Source: Stercoripulliclostridium_A sp045535235
GTDB taxonomy: Bacteria > Bacillota > Clostridia > Christensenellales > DTU072
DNA: 33,644 nt
Direction of reading: 5' to 3'
Assembly (NCBI GenBank): GCA_045535235.1
Contig: JAZSLG010000136.1
Coordinates: 1 to 33,644 of the forward strand
This document shows, in pieces, positions 1-7,379 of the stretch (its first letter is position 1; each line of letters starts with the position of its first letter). A program made the position numbers and the translations under genes. The notes under the pieces were generated by a model that saw only the letters and a list, made by a program, of their open reading frames with translations, was not told where the DNA came from and made no database searches.

Positions 1-15
1 CTAATCATATATAAT

Positions 16-1410
16 ATGATTAAGAAAAAAATAGCTATTGTAGTATTATGTTTAACGTTACTTATTAGTTCTTTTACTCTTTTTGCGTGCAAAAATAAGG
101 AGAAAAATGGAGGTAACATTAGTGTTACTTACGACCTAAAATGCTCGTTAGACGATACTGCCCACGCTTTGTATCTAATTAGCGAGGTGGAAGTATTAAA
201 CGAAAGCAACAATTTAATTAGTGAATTACCTTTTTATTTGTATCCAAACGCATACGCGGATAATGGTGGTGCGATTGTGATAAGTAACGTATCTACACAA
301 ACGCATAAGCTTTCTTATGAGATAAATGACGTAAATATGGTGGTGAATTTGGATAGACCGTTAAAAGATGGAGAAAGTGTTGTCTTAAAAATATCGTCAA
401 GAGTGGATTTACCAAAAGGGAAGGGTAGGCTAGGATATGGCGACGGATATTATAATTTGCATGCTTTTTATCCACGTTTGGCTTACTATGACGGAAATTC
501 ATTCGTCGTAGTGCCATATTCCAATATAGGTGATTCTTTCTATTTTAGTATGGATGACATGATAATAAAAATAAATTATCCATCAAAATATACGCTTGCG
601 TACGCAGGAGAAGTAGTTGGACAAAGTGAAGATGAAAAGTACAAAGAGCAAACGATTAAAATAGATAATGCTCGCGACGTAGCGTTGTCACTATGTGAAA
701 ATTTTAATTTGTACGAAAATACGAAAGGCGAGATTAAAATATATCATTACACCTCTAAAGGAGTTGACTATACGACTTTCGCAAAAGAGTGCATAGAATA
801 TTTTAATAAAGAAATTGGAGAGTATCCGTTTTCAACTTTTACTATAGTTGAAACTCCTTTTGATTACGGTGGTATGGAATATTCCGGATTAGTTGTAATC
901 AACGATAATGCTAGAGAAAAGGAGTTTGTTATTGCTCACGAGATTATTCATCAATGGTTTGGTATATCGGTTGGCTCAAATTCTTACAATGAGTGTTGGG
1001 TAGATGAGAGTTTAACCAATTTTTTGAGCTATTATTATATGGATATATATAATAAAGGAGGATACAAGGAGCATATACAATTAGAAAAGAAAAACTTTAA
1101 GGAATATATGGATGTGGGAAAAGAAAAGTATGGAGAAAAATACAACCCCAAATTAGACTTCAGTTTGGGTGAATTTAGAAGTGCTACGGAATACTCAAAT
1201 ATGGTATATAGTTACGGAGTTTTACTATATGACGGAGTCTATAATTTGATTGGGGAAAAGAAATTCAAGAGGGCAATAAAGGAGTATTACGCACAATATT
1301 CAGGTAAAACGGCAACGGGAAAGGATATAATTACTAGTTTTAGTAAAAGTGCAGGTAAAAAAGTGGAAGGTATTTTTAATGGTTACATTGAAAATAAAGT
1401 GGTGTTCTAG
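16..1410 (+). CDS. M1-family (gluzincin) metallopeptidase, lipoprotein
   Basis: A 464-aa predicted secreted zinc aminopeptidase-like protein, anchored to the outside of the membrane. Residues 1-25 form a lipoprotein signal: a KKK start, a hydrophobic stretch and a lipobox ending LFAC with C25 as lipidation site. The zinc site is the classic HEXXH-X18-E: H308, E309, H312, E331. Upstream is GGMEY (285-289), the counterpart of the M1 GxMEN exopeptidase motif with Y in place of N. Y400-S402 ('NMVYSYG' region) lies where M1 enzymes carry their catalytic tyrosine. It is about half the length of classical aminopeptidase N, so it keeps the N-terminal beta and catalytic domains only. The ATG follows TATAAT (10-15) directly and has no Shine-Dalgarno. 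Substrate is unknown. Confidence 0.85.
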   Translation: MIKKKIAIVVLCLTLLISSFTLFACKNKEKNGGNISVTYDLKCSLDDTAHALYLISEVEVLNESNNLISELPFYLYPNAYADNGGAIVISNVSTQTHKLSYEINDVNMVVNLDRPLKDGESVVLKISSRVDLPKGKGRLGYGDGYYNLHAFYPRLAYYDGNSFVVVPYSNIGDSFYFSMDDMIIKINYPSKYTLAYAGEVVGQSEDEKYKEQTIKIDNARDVALSLCENFNLYENTKGEIKIYHYTSKGVDYTTFAKECIEYFNKEIGEYPFSTFTIVETPFDYGGMEYSGLVVINDNAREKEFVIAHEIIHQWFGISVGSNSYNECWVDESLTNFLSYYYMDIYNKGGYKEHIQLEKKNFKEYMDVGKEKYGEKYNPKLDFSLGEFRSATEYSNMVYSYGVLLYDGVYNLIGEKKFKRAIKEYYAQYSGKTATGKDIITSFSKSAGKKVEGIFNGYIENKVVF

Positions 1411-1467
1411 GTATAAAAACAGATAAAAGTGGCACAATACAATTATCAAATAAAGGAGAATTGTATC

Positions 1468-1731
1468 ATGAACGAACAATATCAATATCCCACGGATTGC
1501 GGTAGTCCCAACAAATACCAAAGTAATAATCAAGTAAACGACGTAGGTAATTCTTACGGTAGTTCTTTTGAGCAAAACAACGCCCAAAGCGATATAGGTT
1601 TTGACGTAAACGATGCAGAAGGAACTGCAGGTAAAAGGTATATGTGTCGTAATTGCGGTACTATGCATTATGGTAATGAAAGCCCAAAAAATTGCTGTAA
1701 ATGTGATTGTTGCGATTTTAAGGAAGTATAA
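1468..1731 (+). CDS. Small rubredoxin-like Cys-rich protein
   Basis: An 87-aa protein. The ATG at 1468 is chosen over an upstream in-frame start because AAAGGAG lies at the right distance before it. Residues 1-50 are Asn/Gln/Ser/Gly-rich and look disordered. Residues 58-87 match the rubredoxin-like domain of rubrerythrins: C60-x2-C63, a 12-residue spacer containing H-Y-G-N-E-S-P, then C76-x2-C79. Extra cysteines follow (C77, C81, C82). It probably binds Fe or Zn; electron transfer or metal buffering are both possible. There is no rubrerythrin diiron domain, so it is not a rubrerythrin. A strong terminator follows at once. Confidence 0.7.
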   Translation: MNEQYQYPTDCGSPNKYQSNNQVNDVGNSYGSSFEQNNAQSDIGFDVNDAEGTAGKRYMCRNCGTMHYGNESPKNCCKCDCCDFKEV

Positions 1732-1746
1732 GAGAATCAAAGAAAA

Positions 1747-1771
1747 GGCACTCTAACGAGTGCCTTTTTTT
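1747..1771. terminator. Rho-independent terminator (bidirectional)
   Basis: Perfect 7-bp stem GGCACTC/GAGTGCC with loop TAAC and a run of seven T; AAAA precedes the stem, so it also works for the convergent minus-strand gene ending at 1770. Confidence 0.9.
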
Positions 1772-2444
1772 ATCTTGATTTGTTAACCAAATCGGTAAGT
1801 TTACCGGCGCGTATAGCGTTTGATATTACTTTTTCCGTAATAATAGTGCCAGCCATTAGTACGAAAGAACGGTTAATATCGCTTACTTCGCTATTAACTT
1901 TTTTACCTATTAGGAAATCGTAAGATGGTGTTGGAGTGGGGGTAAAAAACTCTTTTTCGACCGAGTTGACAGCCGAGGCTTCTTGCTTTCCGTTGAGTGC
2001 TAAAACGCCACCTAAAGGCTCTTTAACACGTGCTTTTAGCATCCTATAAGTCGGATTTGCAATAATTATATTATTAGAACAAGAAACCAAAGACTTCAGT
2101 TTTACGTTGCCCTTATCTGCAATTAAAACGTTATCTTTTTTCTTGCCGTTAAGAGCAATATCTTTTACTTTGCCCAGTCTTTTTCCACTCACTAAAATAA
2201 CTTCTTGATTAACGGTTATTTCGTGGTATTCTTCTAGCGGTATAGTTTCATTGGATTGCGTAAGTATGGTAACGACTTCGTCTAAAGAAAATACGTCGTC
2301 AATTTTAATTTGTTTGCCGTTGTCAAGAACGAGATGGCTACGTGCATAAGTGTACTTATGTACGTATGCACCAACGATAGTACCCAGTTCGGTTGCGTTG
2401 TCAAGAACTATAACGCGTTTGCCTAAAAATTCACTTAATAACAT
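1770..2444 (-). CDS. PRC-barrel domain protein
   Basis: A 224-aa soluble protein with two PRC-barrel-like modules. The first is at residues 1-70 (starts LLSEFLGKRV, then ELGTIVGAYVHK). The second is at about 75-125 (ITVNQEVILVSGKRLGKVKDIAL). Such beta-barrels occur in RimM and in small regulatory proteins and usually mediate protein or RNA contacts. The C-terminal part (165-224) may be a further domain ('YDFLIGKKVNSEV'). The start is supported by GAGG a few bases upstream on the minus strand. It is divergent from the AMP ligase and convergent with the rubredoxin-like gene. No enzymatic motif is seen. Confidence 0.65.
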   Translation of the reverse strand: MLLSEFLGKRVIVLDNATELGTIVGAYVHKYTYARSHLVLDNGKQIKIDDVFSLDEVVTILTQSNETIPLEEYHEITVNQEVILVSGKRLGKVKDIALNGKKKDNVLIADKGNVKLKSLVSCSNNIIIANPTYRMLKARVKEPLGGVLALNGKQEASAVNSVEKEFFTPTPTPSYDFLIGKKVNSEVSDINRSFVLMAGTIITEKVISNAIRAGKLTDLVNKSR

Positions 2445-2483
2445 ATTTACCTCGCTAAAAATAAGTTTCGCGCCTATTTTCTA

Positions 2484-2512
2484 TTGAAATTTGCGCGTGA
2501 TTATTGTATATT
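2484..2512 (+). promoter_or_regulatory. Sigma-A promoter for the AMP ligase, leaderless arrangement
   Basis: TTGAAA (2484-2489), 17-bp spacer, TATATT (2507-2512). The predicted start, 7 nt after the -10, is 2519, the A of the chosen ATG. The spacer contains TTTGCGCGTG, an unusual GC-rich patch in AT-rich DNA. Confidence 0.7.
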
Positions 2513-2518
2513 AATTAT

Positions 2519-4093
2519 ATGTTACTAAACGCTAATATATTCGAGAGTATGGTTGAGAGTAATCCTCGTCTCGATATAACTAAAATTGAATACTACGGCA
2601 CCAAATTTAGCGTTGCCCAAACCATCGATAACATACTCAAAGTAGGTGGTTTTATCGTAAAAAACGGTTATAAAGGAAAGAGTATAGGCGTTATGCTTCC
2701 CAATATTCCGGAAGCCATATTCGCGTTATATGCTTGTTCGGCAACAGGTAGCGTATGTAATCTTATTAATCCTAGATTGCCCACGTTGCATCTAAAAAGA
2801 ATATTGCTTTCCACTCAAACTAAGGTATTGTTTTTGTACGATGCGTTATACGATAAGCACCGCGATATGCTAAGCAAAATCGGTGTTAAGACGGTGCTTT
2901 GTTCTCCATTTTATTATCGTAAGTCTTTGAAAAGTATCTACGCGCTTACCTCGTTAAAAAACAAGGATTTATATTTTGAAAACCTTTTGAAATATGAAAA
3001 GTGTTGTCCCGTTTCTAGCGATGGACAGGAAGCAGTTGCCTATATTCATTCAGGTGGTACTACCGGTGAGCCTAAAACGGTGGTTTTATCAAGTTATGCG
3101 CTAAACAACTTAGCAAACGCAATTTTAACTACGGTTCATCCCCAAAAAACCTACGATGCGGAAAGGGATGCTATGTTGATGATGCTTCCAATATTCCATG
3201 GCTTTGGGTTAGGCGTATGCGCTCATACTATTGCTTGCTCTTGTAGAATAATATTGGAGCCTAGATTTTTGCCTAATGAAAGTGTAAAGTTAATAAAAAA
3301 ACACAAAGTAACCCATCTTGCGGGAGTTCCAGCAATGTATAGGAAAATGCTTGGCGTAAAAGCGTTGTACGATGGTAGATTAAAATACGTGGTAAATGCA
3401 TTTTGCGGTGGAGATAGTTTGAGTGGCCTTATAAAAGGACAGTTTGATAAAGTTTTCAAGGATTGCGGTAGCGATGCCGAAATCGTAGAAGGGTATGGAT
3501 TGTCGGAAACTGCATCCGTTGTTACGGTGGGGATAAAGGGACAAACGAAACCCAATTCGCAAGGTAAAGCTCTAAAAGGAAATGAAATTCGTATCTATGA
3601 AAATGACAAAGAGTGTCTACCTATGCAGATAGGTGAAATTTACGTTAGCACACCCTCCCTTATGAATGGATATTTGAATGAAGAAAATAACAACTTTGTT
3701 ACTATAGATGGAAAAACATTCCTTAAAACAGGAGACGTAGGCTATCTTGATAGCGACGGATATTTGTTCTATAAAGAACGTAGAAAGAGAAGTATAAAAA
3801 TAGGGGCGATAAACGTTTTTCCCCAAGAAATAGAAAGAGTTGCGCGTGAAATTGATGAAATAGTAGAGTGTTGTGCGGCGCGTGCTTACGAAAAAGGTAA
3901 GCCGTATATTCGCCTACATTTGCAACTTGAAGAAGGCGTGCAATTTAATTCCACGCTGGAAAACAAAATCAAAAGAAAAATAGAACGCGAAATAGTGCGT
4001 TATGCAATTCCTCGTCAATTTGTTTTGGAAAAGGAAATTTTACGCACACAAATGGGGAAAATTGATTTTAATTACTACGAAAAGAAAAATTAA
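2519..4093 (+). CDS. AMP-dependent acyl-CoA synthetase/ligase
   Basis: A 524-aa member of the ANL adenylating superfamily, which activates a carboxylic acid as acyl-AMP and then transfers it, usually to CoA. Core motifs are present: phosphate-binding SGGTTGEPK (178-186), a YGLSETASV block, TGDVGYLDSDGYLFYKERR with the hinge region, and a C-terminal MGKIDFN placing the catalytic lysine. The N-terminal region has the usual 'GVMLPNIPEAIFALYACSATG' fold signature. Substrate cannot be read from sequence; a fatty or aromatic acid is likely. A TTG at 2504 is in frame, but the ATG at 2519 coincides with the predicted transcription start, and no Shine-Dalgarno exists for either. The gene appears to be a single transcription unit. 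Confidence 0.82.
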   Translation: MLLNANIFESMVESNPRLDITKIEYYGTKFSVAQTIDNILKVGGFIVKNGYKGKSIGVMLPNIPEAIFALYACSATGSVCNLINPRLPTLHLKRILLSTQTKVLFLYDALYDKHRDMLSKIGVKTVLCSPFYYRKSLKSIYALTSLKNKDLYFENLLKYEKCCPVSSDGQEAVAYIHSGGTTGEPKTVVLSSYALNNLANAILTTVHPQKTYDAERDAMLMMLPIFHGFGLGVCAHTIACSCRIILEPRFLPNESVKLIKKHKVTHLAGVPAMYRKMLGVKALYDGRLKYVVNAFCGGDSLSGLIKGQFDKVFKDCGSDAEIVEGYGLSETASVVTVGIKGQTKPNSQGKALKGNEIRIYENDKECLPMQIGEIYVSTPSLMNGYLNEENNNFVTIDGKTFLKTGDVGYLDSDGYLFYKERRKRSIKIGAINVFPQEIERVAREIDEIVECCAARAYEKGKPYIRLHLQLEEGVQFNSTLENKIKRKIEREIVRYAIPRQFVLEKEILRTQMGKIDFNYYEKKN

Positions 4094-4099
4094 TTAGCT

Positions 4100-4369
4100 T
4101 TAGTCCTCTTTAAGCGCCAATTCGTAGGCATCAAGAATTTTATCACGCATGTATTCACGAACTTCGGTACTTAGCGGATGCGCTATATCACGGTAAGTGC
4201 CATCCGGTGCCTTTCTTGAAGGCATTACTATGAAGCAACCACCTTCTTTGGCTTCGATTACTTTAATGTCGTGTACTACGAAAGCTCCATCAATAATTAC
4301 GCTTGCAACGGCTCGAAGTTTAGTGTCGTCTTGTTTAATAAGTTTAATACGCACATCTGTAACTTGCAT
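4100..4369 (-). CDS. spoVG: Septation/sporulation regulator SpoVG
   Basis: An 89-aa SpoVG protein, a small nucleic-acid-binding regulator that affects septation and sporulation in Firmicutes. The sequence carries the family signature almost throughout: MQVTDVRIKLI, then 'LRAVASVIIDGAFVVHDIKVIE', 'FIVMPSRKAPDGTYRDIAHPLS'. The start is taken as the ATG at 4369 because AGAGG lies five bases before it; an in-frame GTG at 4375 overlaps that site. It is convergent with the AMP ligase with a 6-bp gap and has its own promoter. SpoVG also occurs in non-spore-formers, so alone it does not prove sporulation. Confidence 0.95.
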   Translation of the reverse strand: MQVTDVRIKLIKQDDTKLRAVASVIIDGAFVVHDIKVIEAKEGGCFIVMPSRKAPDGTYRDIAHPLSTEVREYMRDKILDAYELALKED

Positions 4370-4427
4370 ATCCACCTCTTTAGTTTTGATGAGTTAGCAA
4401 AGTTAGTTACACAAAGCGAGTAATTAA

Positions 4428-4456
4428 AGTATATAACATAAAATTAGTTAATTCAA
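4428..4456 (-). promoter_or_regulatory. Sigma-A promoter for spoVG
   Basis: On the minus strand: TTGAAT (4456-4451), 17-bp spacer, TATACT (4433-4428). This is a sigma-A-like site rather than the sigma-H site known for Bacillus spoVG. Confidence 0.7.
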
Positions 4457-4541
4457 TAGCAAAATTAAATTTTTTACTAAAAATTCCCAAATTAAATTTG
4501 ATTTATAACACCATATTTACTTTTTAAGCATAATATGAGGT

Positions 4542-5900
4542 ATGCAAAAAAAGATAATGGTTAAAAAAATTCATTTTATAGGAATCGGTGGGATTAGTAT
4601 GAGTGCGCTCGCAAAATTATGCTTAATATGGGGCGCGCAAGTAAGCGGTTCGGATAGGGTATATTCCAAAGTGGTGGAAGAACTTATCGAATGGGGTGCC
4701 GAGGTTTACGTGGGCGAAAATGAAAAAATGGTTTTAGACGCCGATTTAGTGGTGTATAACGGAGCGATAAAAAATGATAATCCCGAGTTTAGAATTGCAT
4801 TAAACGGCGGGAAAAAAATAATATCAAGAGAATATTTTTTGTATGAAATAAGCAACGAGTTTGATAAAACTATAGCCGTAAGCGGTACTCATGGAAAAAC
4901 TACCGTTTGTGGAATGGTGAGTAAAGTATTGGAAGAAAACGACGCTCTTTATACGGTACACGTAGGTGGTCAAACGGAAAAAGGGAATTTGATTTACAAA
5001 GGAAAGGATATTTTTGTTACGGAAGCTTGTGAATACAATAGGAGTTTTTTAGCTCTTAGACCTGATATAGGTGTAATTCTCAACGTGGAAATGGACCACC
5101 CTGATACTTACAAAAATACCGACGAATTATGCAGTGCTTTTTTATCTTTTGCTTCGGGAATAAAACGTGACGGCGTATTAATTACCAATGCCGATTCGGA
5201 GAATTATAATATTATTAAAAGTGCATATAAAGATAGGTTCACTTATGCAATTAAGAATACTGCCGATTTAACGGCTACGAATATTATAAATTATGGTAAT
5301 GGTTTTTACGGTTTCCAAATAGTTCAAAACGGATACCCTAATTGCGATATTAGATTGAGCGTGGAGGGGTATCATAATATCTATAACGCTCTTGCAACGT
5401 TCGCTTGTTCGTTAAGACTTGGAATAGATAGACGAGTGATACAACGAGGAATAGAAAAATTCAAAGGAGTAAAAGGAAGGTTTGAGTATTTGGGTGTTAG
5501 AAAGGGCGCCTTGTTATATCGTGATTACGCCCATCATCCTACTGAAATAAGAGCTTCATTACAAACGGCGAGGGAAAGGGCAAACGGAGGTAAAATAATA
5601 ACACTTTTTCAACCCCATACGCTACTAAGAACGGAAGCGCTATTCGACGATTTTTTGCTAGCCTTATCCCAAACTGATAAACTCTACGTACTAAAAGAGT
5701 ACGTTGCACGTAAAGAGGAAGGCGGTAAGAGTGCCTATGAATTATACCGAGCATTACGTGAAAAAGAGGTAGACGTTCGTTATTACGACACTCAGCTCGA
5801 ACTCGTAAGTGACGTACTGTCGGAACTAAGGAGTGGCGATTTAGTGCTTGTGTTAGGCGCTGGAGATATAGCGGACGTTGGCTCTCTTCTGATAAAATAA
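4542..5900 (+). CDS. murC: UDP-N-acetylmuramate--L-alanine ligase
   Basis: A 452-aa cytoplasmic Mur ligase that adds L-Ala to UDP-MurNAc with ATP, the first step of the peptidoglycan peptide stem. Family landmarks are present: HFIGIGGISMSALAKL near the N-terminus (UDP site), ATP loop SGTHGKTT (114-121), EACEYNRSF, NVEMDHPDTY, RDYAHHPTEI and FQPHTLLRT. Length is typical of MurC. It is divergent from spoVG. A -10-like CATAAT (4529-4534) would place the transcript start within a base of the ATG; there is no normally spaced Shine-Dalgarno (GAGGT lies too close) and no convincing -35. It stands apart from other cell-wall genes here. Confidence 0.96.
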   Translation: MQKKIMVKKIHFIGIGGISMSALAKLCLIWGAQVSGSDRVYSKVVEELIEWGAEVYVGENEKMVLDADLVVYNGAIKNDNPEFRIALNGGKKIISREYFLYEISNEFDKTIAVSGTHGKTTVCGMVSKVLEENDALYTVHVGGQTEKGNLIYKGKDIFVTEACEYNRSFLALRPDIGVILNVEMDHPDTYKNTDELCSAFLSFASGIKRDGVLITNADSENYNIIKSAYKDRFTYAIKNTADLTATNIINYGNGFYGFQIVQNGYPNCDIRLSVEGYHNIYNALATFACSLRLGIDRRVIQRGIEKFKGVKGRFEYLGVRKGALLYRDYAHHPTEIRASLQTARERANGGKIITLFQPHTLLRTEALFDDFLLALSQTDKLYVLKEYVARKEEGGKSAYELYRALREKEVDVRYYDTQLELVSDVLSELRSGDLVLVLGAGDIADVGSLLIK

Positions 5901-5925
5901 AAATTATTTTAAAAAAGATTTAGTA

Positions 5926-5955
5926 TTGCAAAAGATAGGTGTTCTATGGTATAAT
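5926..5955 (+). promoter_or_regulatory. Sigma-A promoter with extended -10
   Basis: TTGCAA (5926-5931), 18-bp spacer, TATAAT (5950-5955) preceded by TGG, an extended -10. It drives the dehydrogenase-fold gene at 5983, which has GGGAGAGA as ribosome binding site. Confidence 0.8.
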
Positions 5956-5982
5956 GATTTTACTTTTTAATGGGAGAGATTC

Positions 5983-6978
5983 ATGAAACTTTATACCGCT
6001 AACGGAAATAAGGATTTTAAGATTGTTGAGCTGGAGAATAATTCTTCGGAAGAACTAATCAAGTTAAAGGTAAGCATGGTTTATCCGACGCTTGCTGATC
6101 TTTCCGTATACGAAGGAAAGTTGGAGATAGATTATCCTCGCGTTCCTTGTCGTTTAGCAACTGCCGTGGTAAGTGAGGACCGTCCCGAATACGGCTTAAA
6201 ATTAGGCTCCAGGGTACTCTTGAATCCCTACGTAAATCCCATTGTTCCCGATACCGACGATTATTCCGACGTAGACGTATACGGCATTCATAAAGATGGT
6301 TTTTTGCGCGATTTCGTATCTATGCCTATCGATAACGTAATTCCTTTCCCGGAAGAGGTAAAGGAAGACGAGGCCATTTTTGCCGACGTGGTTGCGGTTG
6401 CGCTGGGTATCATTAATGAAATTAAGCCGGAAAAGGGTGAATATATCGCATTAATCGGTGGTTCTCTTCTAATGAACGTAACGGCTCAATTAGCTCTTTA
6501 TTATCAAGCGATTCCTATTGTCATTAGTGCGGACGATCGTGCGCTTAATCTTGCGGAAAAGGTAGGCGTTTATTATACCGTTAACGAAAGGCTGGACGAC
6601 GTTAAGAAAAAAGTATTCTCTATTACCGGCGGTAGAATGGCAGACCATACCGTGCAACACGCTATTGGTAACATTAATCCTCGCTTTACCTACTCTCTTG
6701 CAGCGCGTGGGGGCGACTGTATAATTTCTGCTTTGAATAGTAATTATATTCCACGTCAAGAGGTAGATATGAGCATAATAGCCCAAAATAATTTGACTGT
6801 TAAAGGGGTTAGTTGCGGGTTGAGTGAATTTAACTCTGCCGTTAACGTACTTGCTCAAAAGATACTCAATTTTGAAGGATTTATCGACCATATCGTTCCG
6901 TTGCAAGAGGCAAAAGAGTTGTTTGAGGATCTATCCAAAGATAATTTCCTTTATCAATGCGCGGTAATAAGGGTATAA
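5983..6978 (+). CDS. MDR-superfamily dehydrogenase-like protein without zinc ligands
   Basis: A 331-aa protein with the medium-chain dehydrogenase/reductase layout: an N-terminal GroES-like domain (1-140), a Rossmann segment with 'GEYIALIGGSLLMNVTAQLAL', and a C-terminal 'NNLTVKGVSCGLSEFNSAVNVLAQ' typical of the family's end. The catalytic zinc positions are not conserved: the usual C-G-T-D is replaced by P-T-L-A-D, and the G-H-E by C-R-L. The four-Cys structural zinc lobe is also missing ('LNPYVNPIVPDTDDYSDVD'). The nucleotide-binding loop is GGSLLMN, off the GxGxxG consensus. It may be a zinc-independent reductase or a non-catalytic relative. It has its own strong promoter. Confidence 0.65.
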   Translation: MKLYTANGNKDFKIVELENNSSEELIKLKVSMVYPTLADLSVYEGKLEIDYPRVPCRLATAVVSEDRPEYGLKLGSRVLLNPYVNPIVPDTDDYSDVDVYGIHKDGFLRDFVSMPIDNVIPFPEEVKEDEAIFADVVAVALGIINEIKPEKGEYIALIGGSLLMNVTAQLALYYQAIPIVISADDRALNLAEKVGVYYTVNERLDDVKKKVFSITGGRMADHTVQHAIGNINPRFTYSLAARGGDCIISALNSNYIPRQEVDMSIIAQNNLTVKGVSCGLSEFNSAVNVLAQKILNFEGFIDHIVPLQEAKELFEDLSKDNFLYQCAVIRV

Positions 6979-7024
6979 ATATTAAATATCGAGTAAAAAA
7001 TCCAAATATGTCGGTTAAAATTAG

Positions 7025-7053
7025 TTGACATACTTAAATATTATAATTATAAT
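7025..7053 (+). promoter_or_regulatory. Perfect-consensus sigma-A promoter for rpmE
   Basis: TTGACA (7025-7030), 17-bp spacer, TATAAT (7048-7053): both hexamers and the spacing are exact consensus, as expected for a ribosomal protein gene. Confidence 0.9.
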
Positions 7054-7099
7054 AATTAAGCACTTTTACGAAAAATATGAGCAAACGAGGTAAATAGAT

Positions 7100-7306
7100 A
7101 TGAAAGAAAAAATCCATCCTAACTATAAAGTAGTTGACGTAGTATGTGCTTGTGGCGCAAAATTCAGAGCCGGCACCACCAAAAGCGTTGACGTTCTCAA
7201 AGTAGATATTTGTAGCCAATGCCATCCTTTCTACACCGGTAAACAAAAAGTTGTAGATGCAGGCGGTAGAGTTGACCAATTCAACAAGCGTTACGGCAGA
7301 AAATAA
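7100..7306 (+). CDS. rpmE: 50S ribosomal protein L31
   Basis: A 68-aa ribosomal protein L31 of the zinc-containing (C+) type, with C16, C18, C38 and C41 as the zinc set. It begins MKEKIHPNYKVV and contains 'ICSQCHPFYTGKQK', both diagnostic. The ribosome binding site ACGAGGT precedes the ATG at good spacing. It is monocistronic: consensus promoter in front, terminator behind. The following DUF1385/prmC/prfA order is the common Clostridia neighbourhood. Confidence 0.97.
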   Translation: MKEKIHPNYKVVDVVCACGAKFRAGTTKSVDVLKVDICSQCHPFYTGKQKVVDAGGRVDQFNKRYGRK

Positions 7307-7330
7307 GGTTAAAAAACAGCAATTTCTAGG

Positions 7331-7361
7331 TAGGTGCAGTTGAATCTGCACCTATTTTGTT
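7331..7361 (+). terminator. Rho-independent terminator of rpmE
   Basis: Nine-bp stem TAGGTGCAG/CTGCACCTA (7331-7339 with 7346-7354), 6-nt loop, then TTTTGTT. Confidence 0.85.
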
Positions 7362-7379
7362 AAATTAGATATTTGTAAT

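Noticed and set aside
1300..1740. 146-codon minus-strand open frame
   Set aside because: It is antisense to the peptidase end and the rubredoxin-like gene, has no ribosome binding site and an implausible F/I/T-rich composition.
2504..2518. TTG start for the AMP ligase (five residues longer)
   Set aside because: It would lie upstream of the predicted transcript start, overlapping the -10, and has no Shine-Dalgarno.
4370..4375. GTG start for spoVG (two residues longer)
   Set aside because: The GTG overlaps the AGAGGTGG ribosome binding site; the ATG at 4369 has correct spacing.
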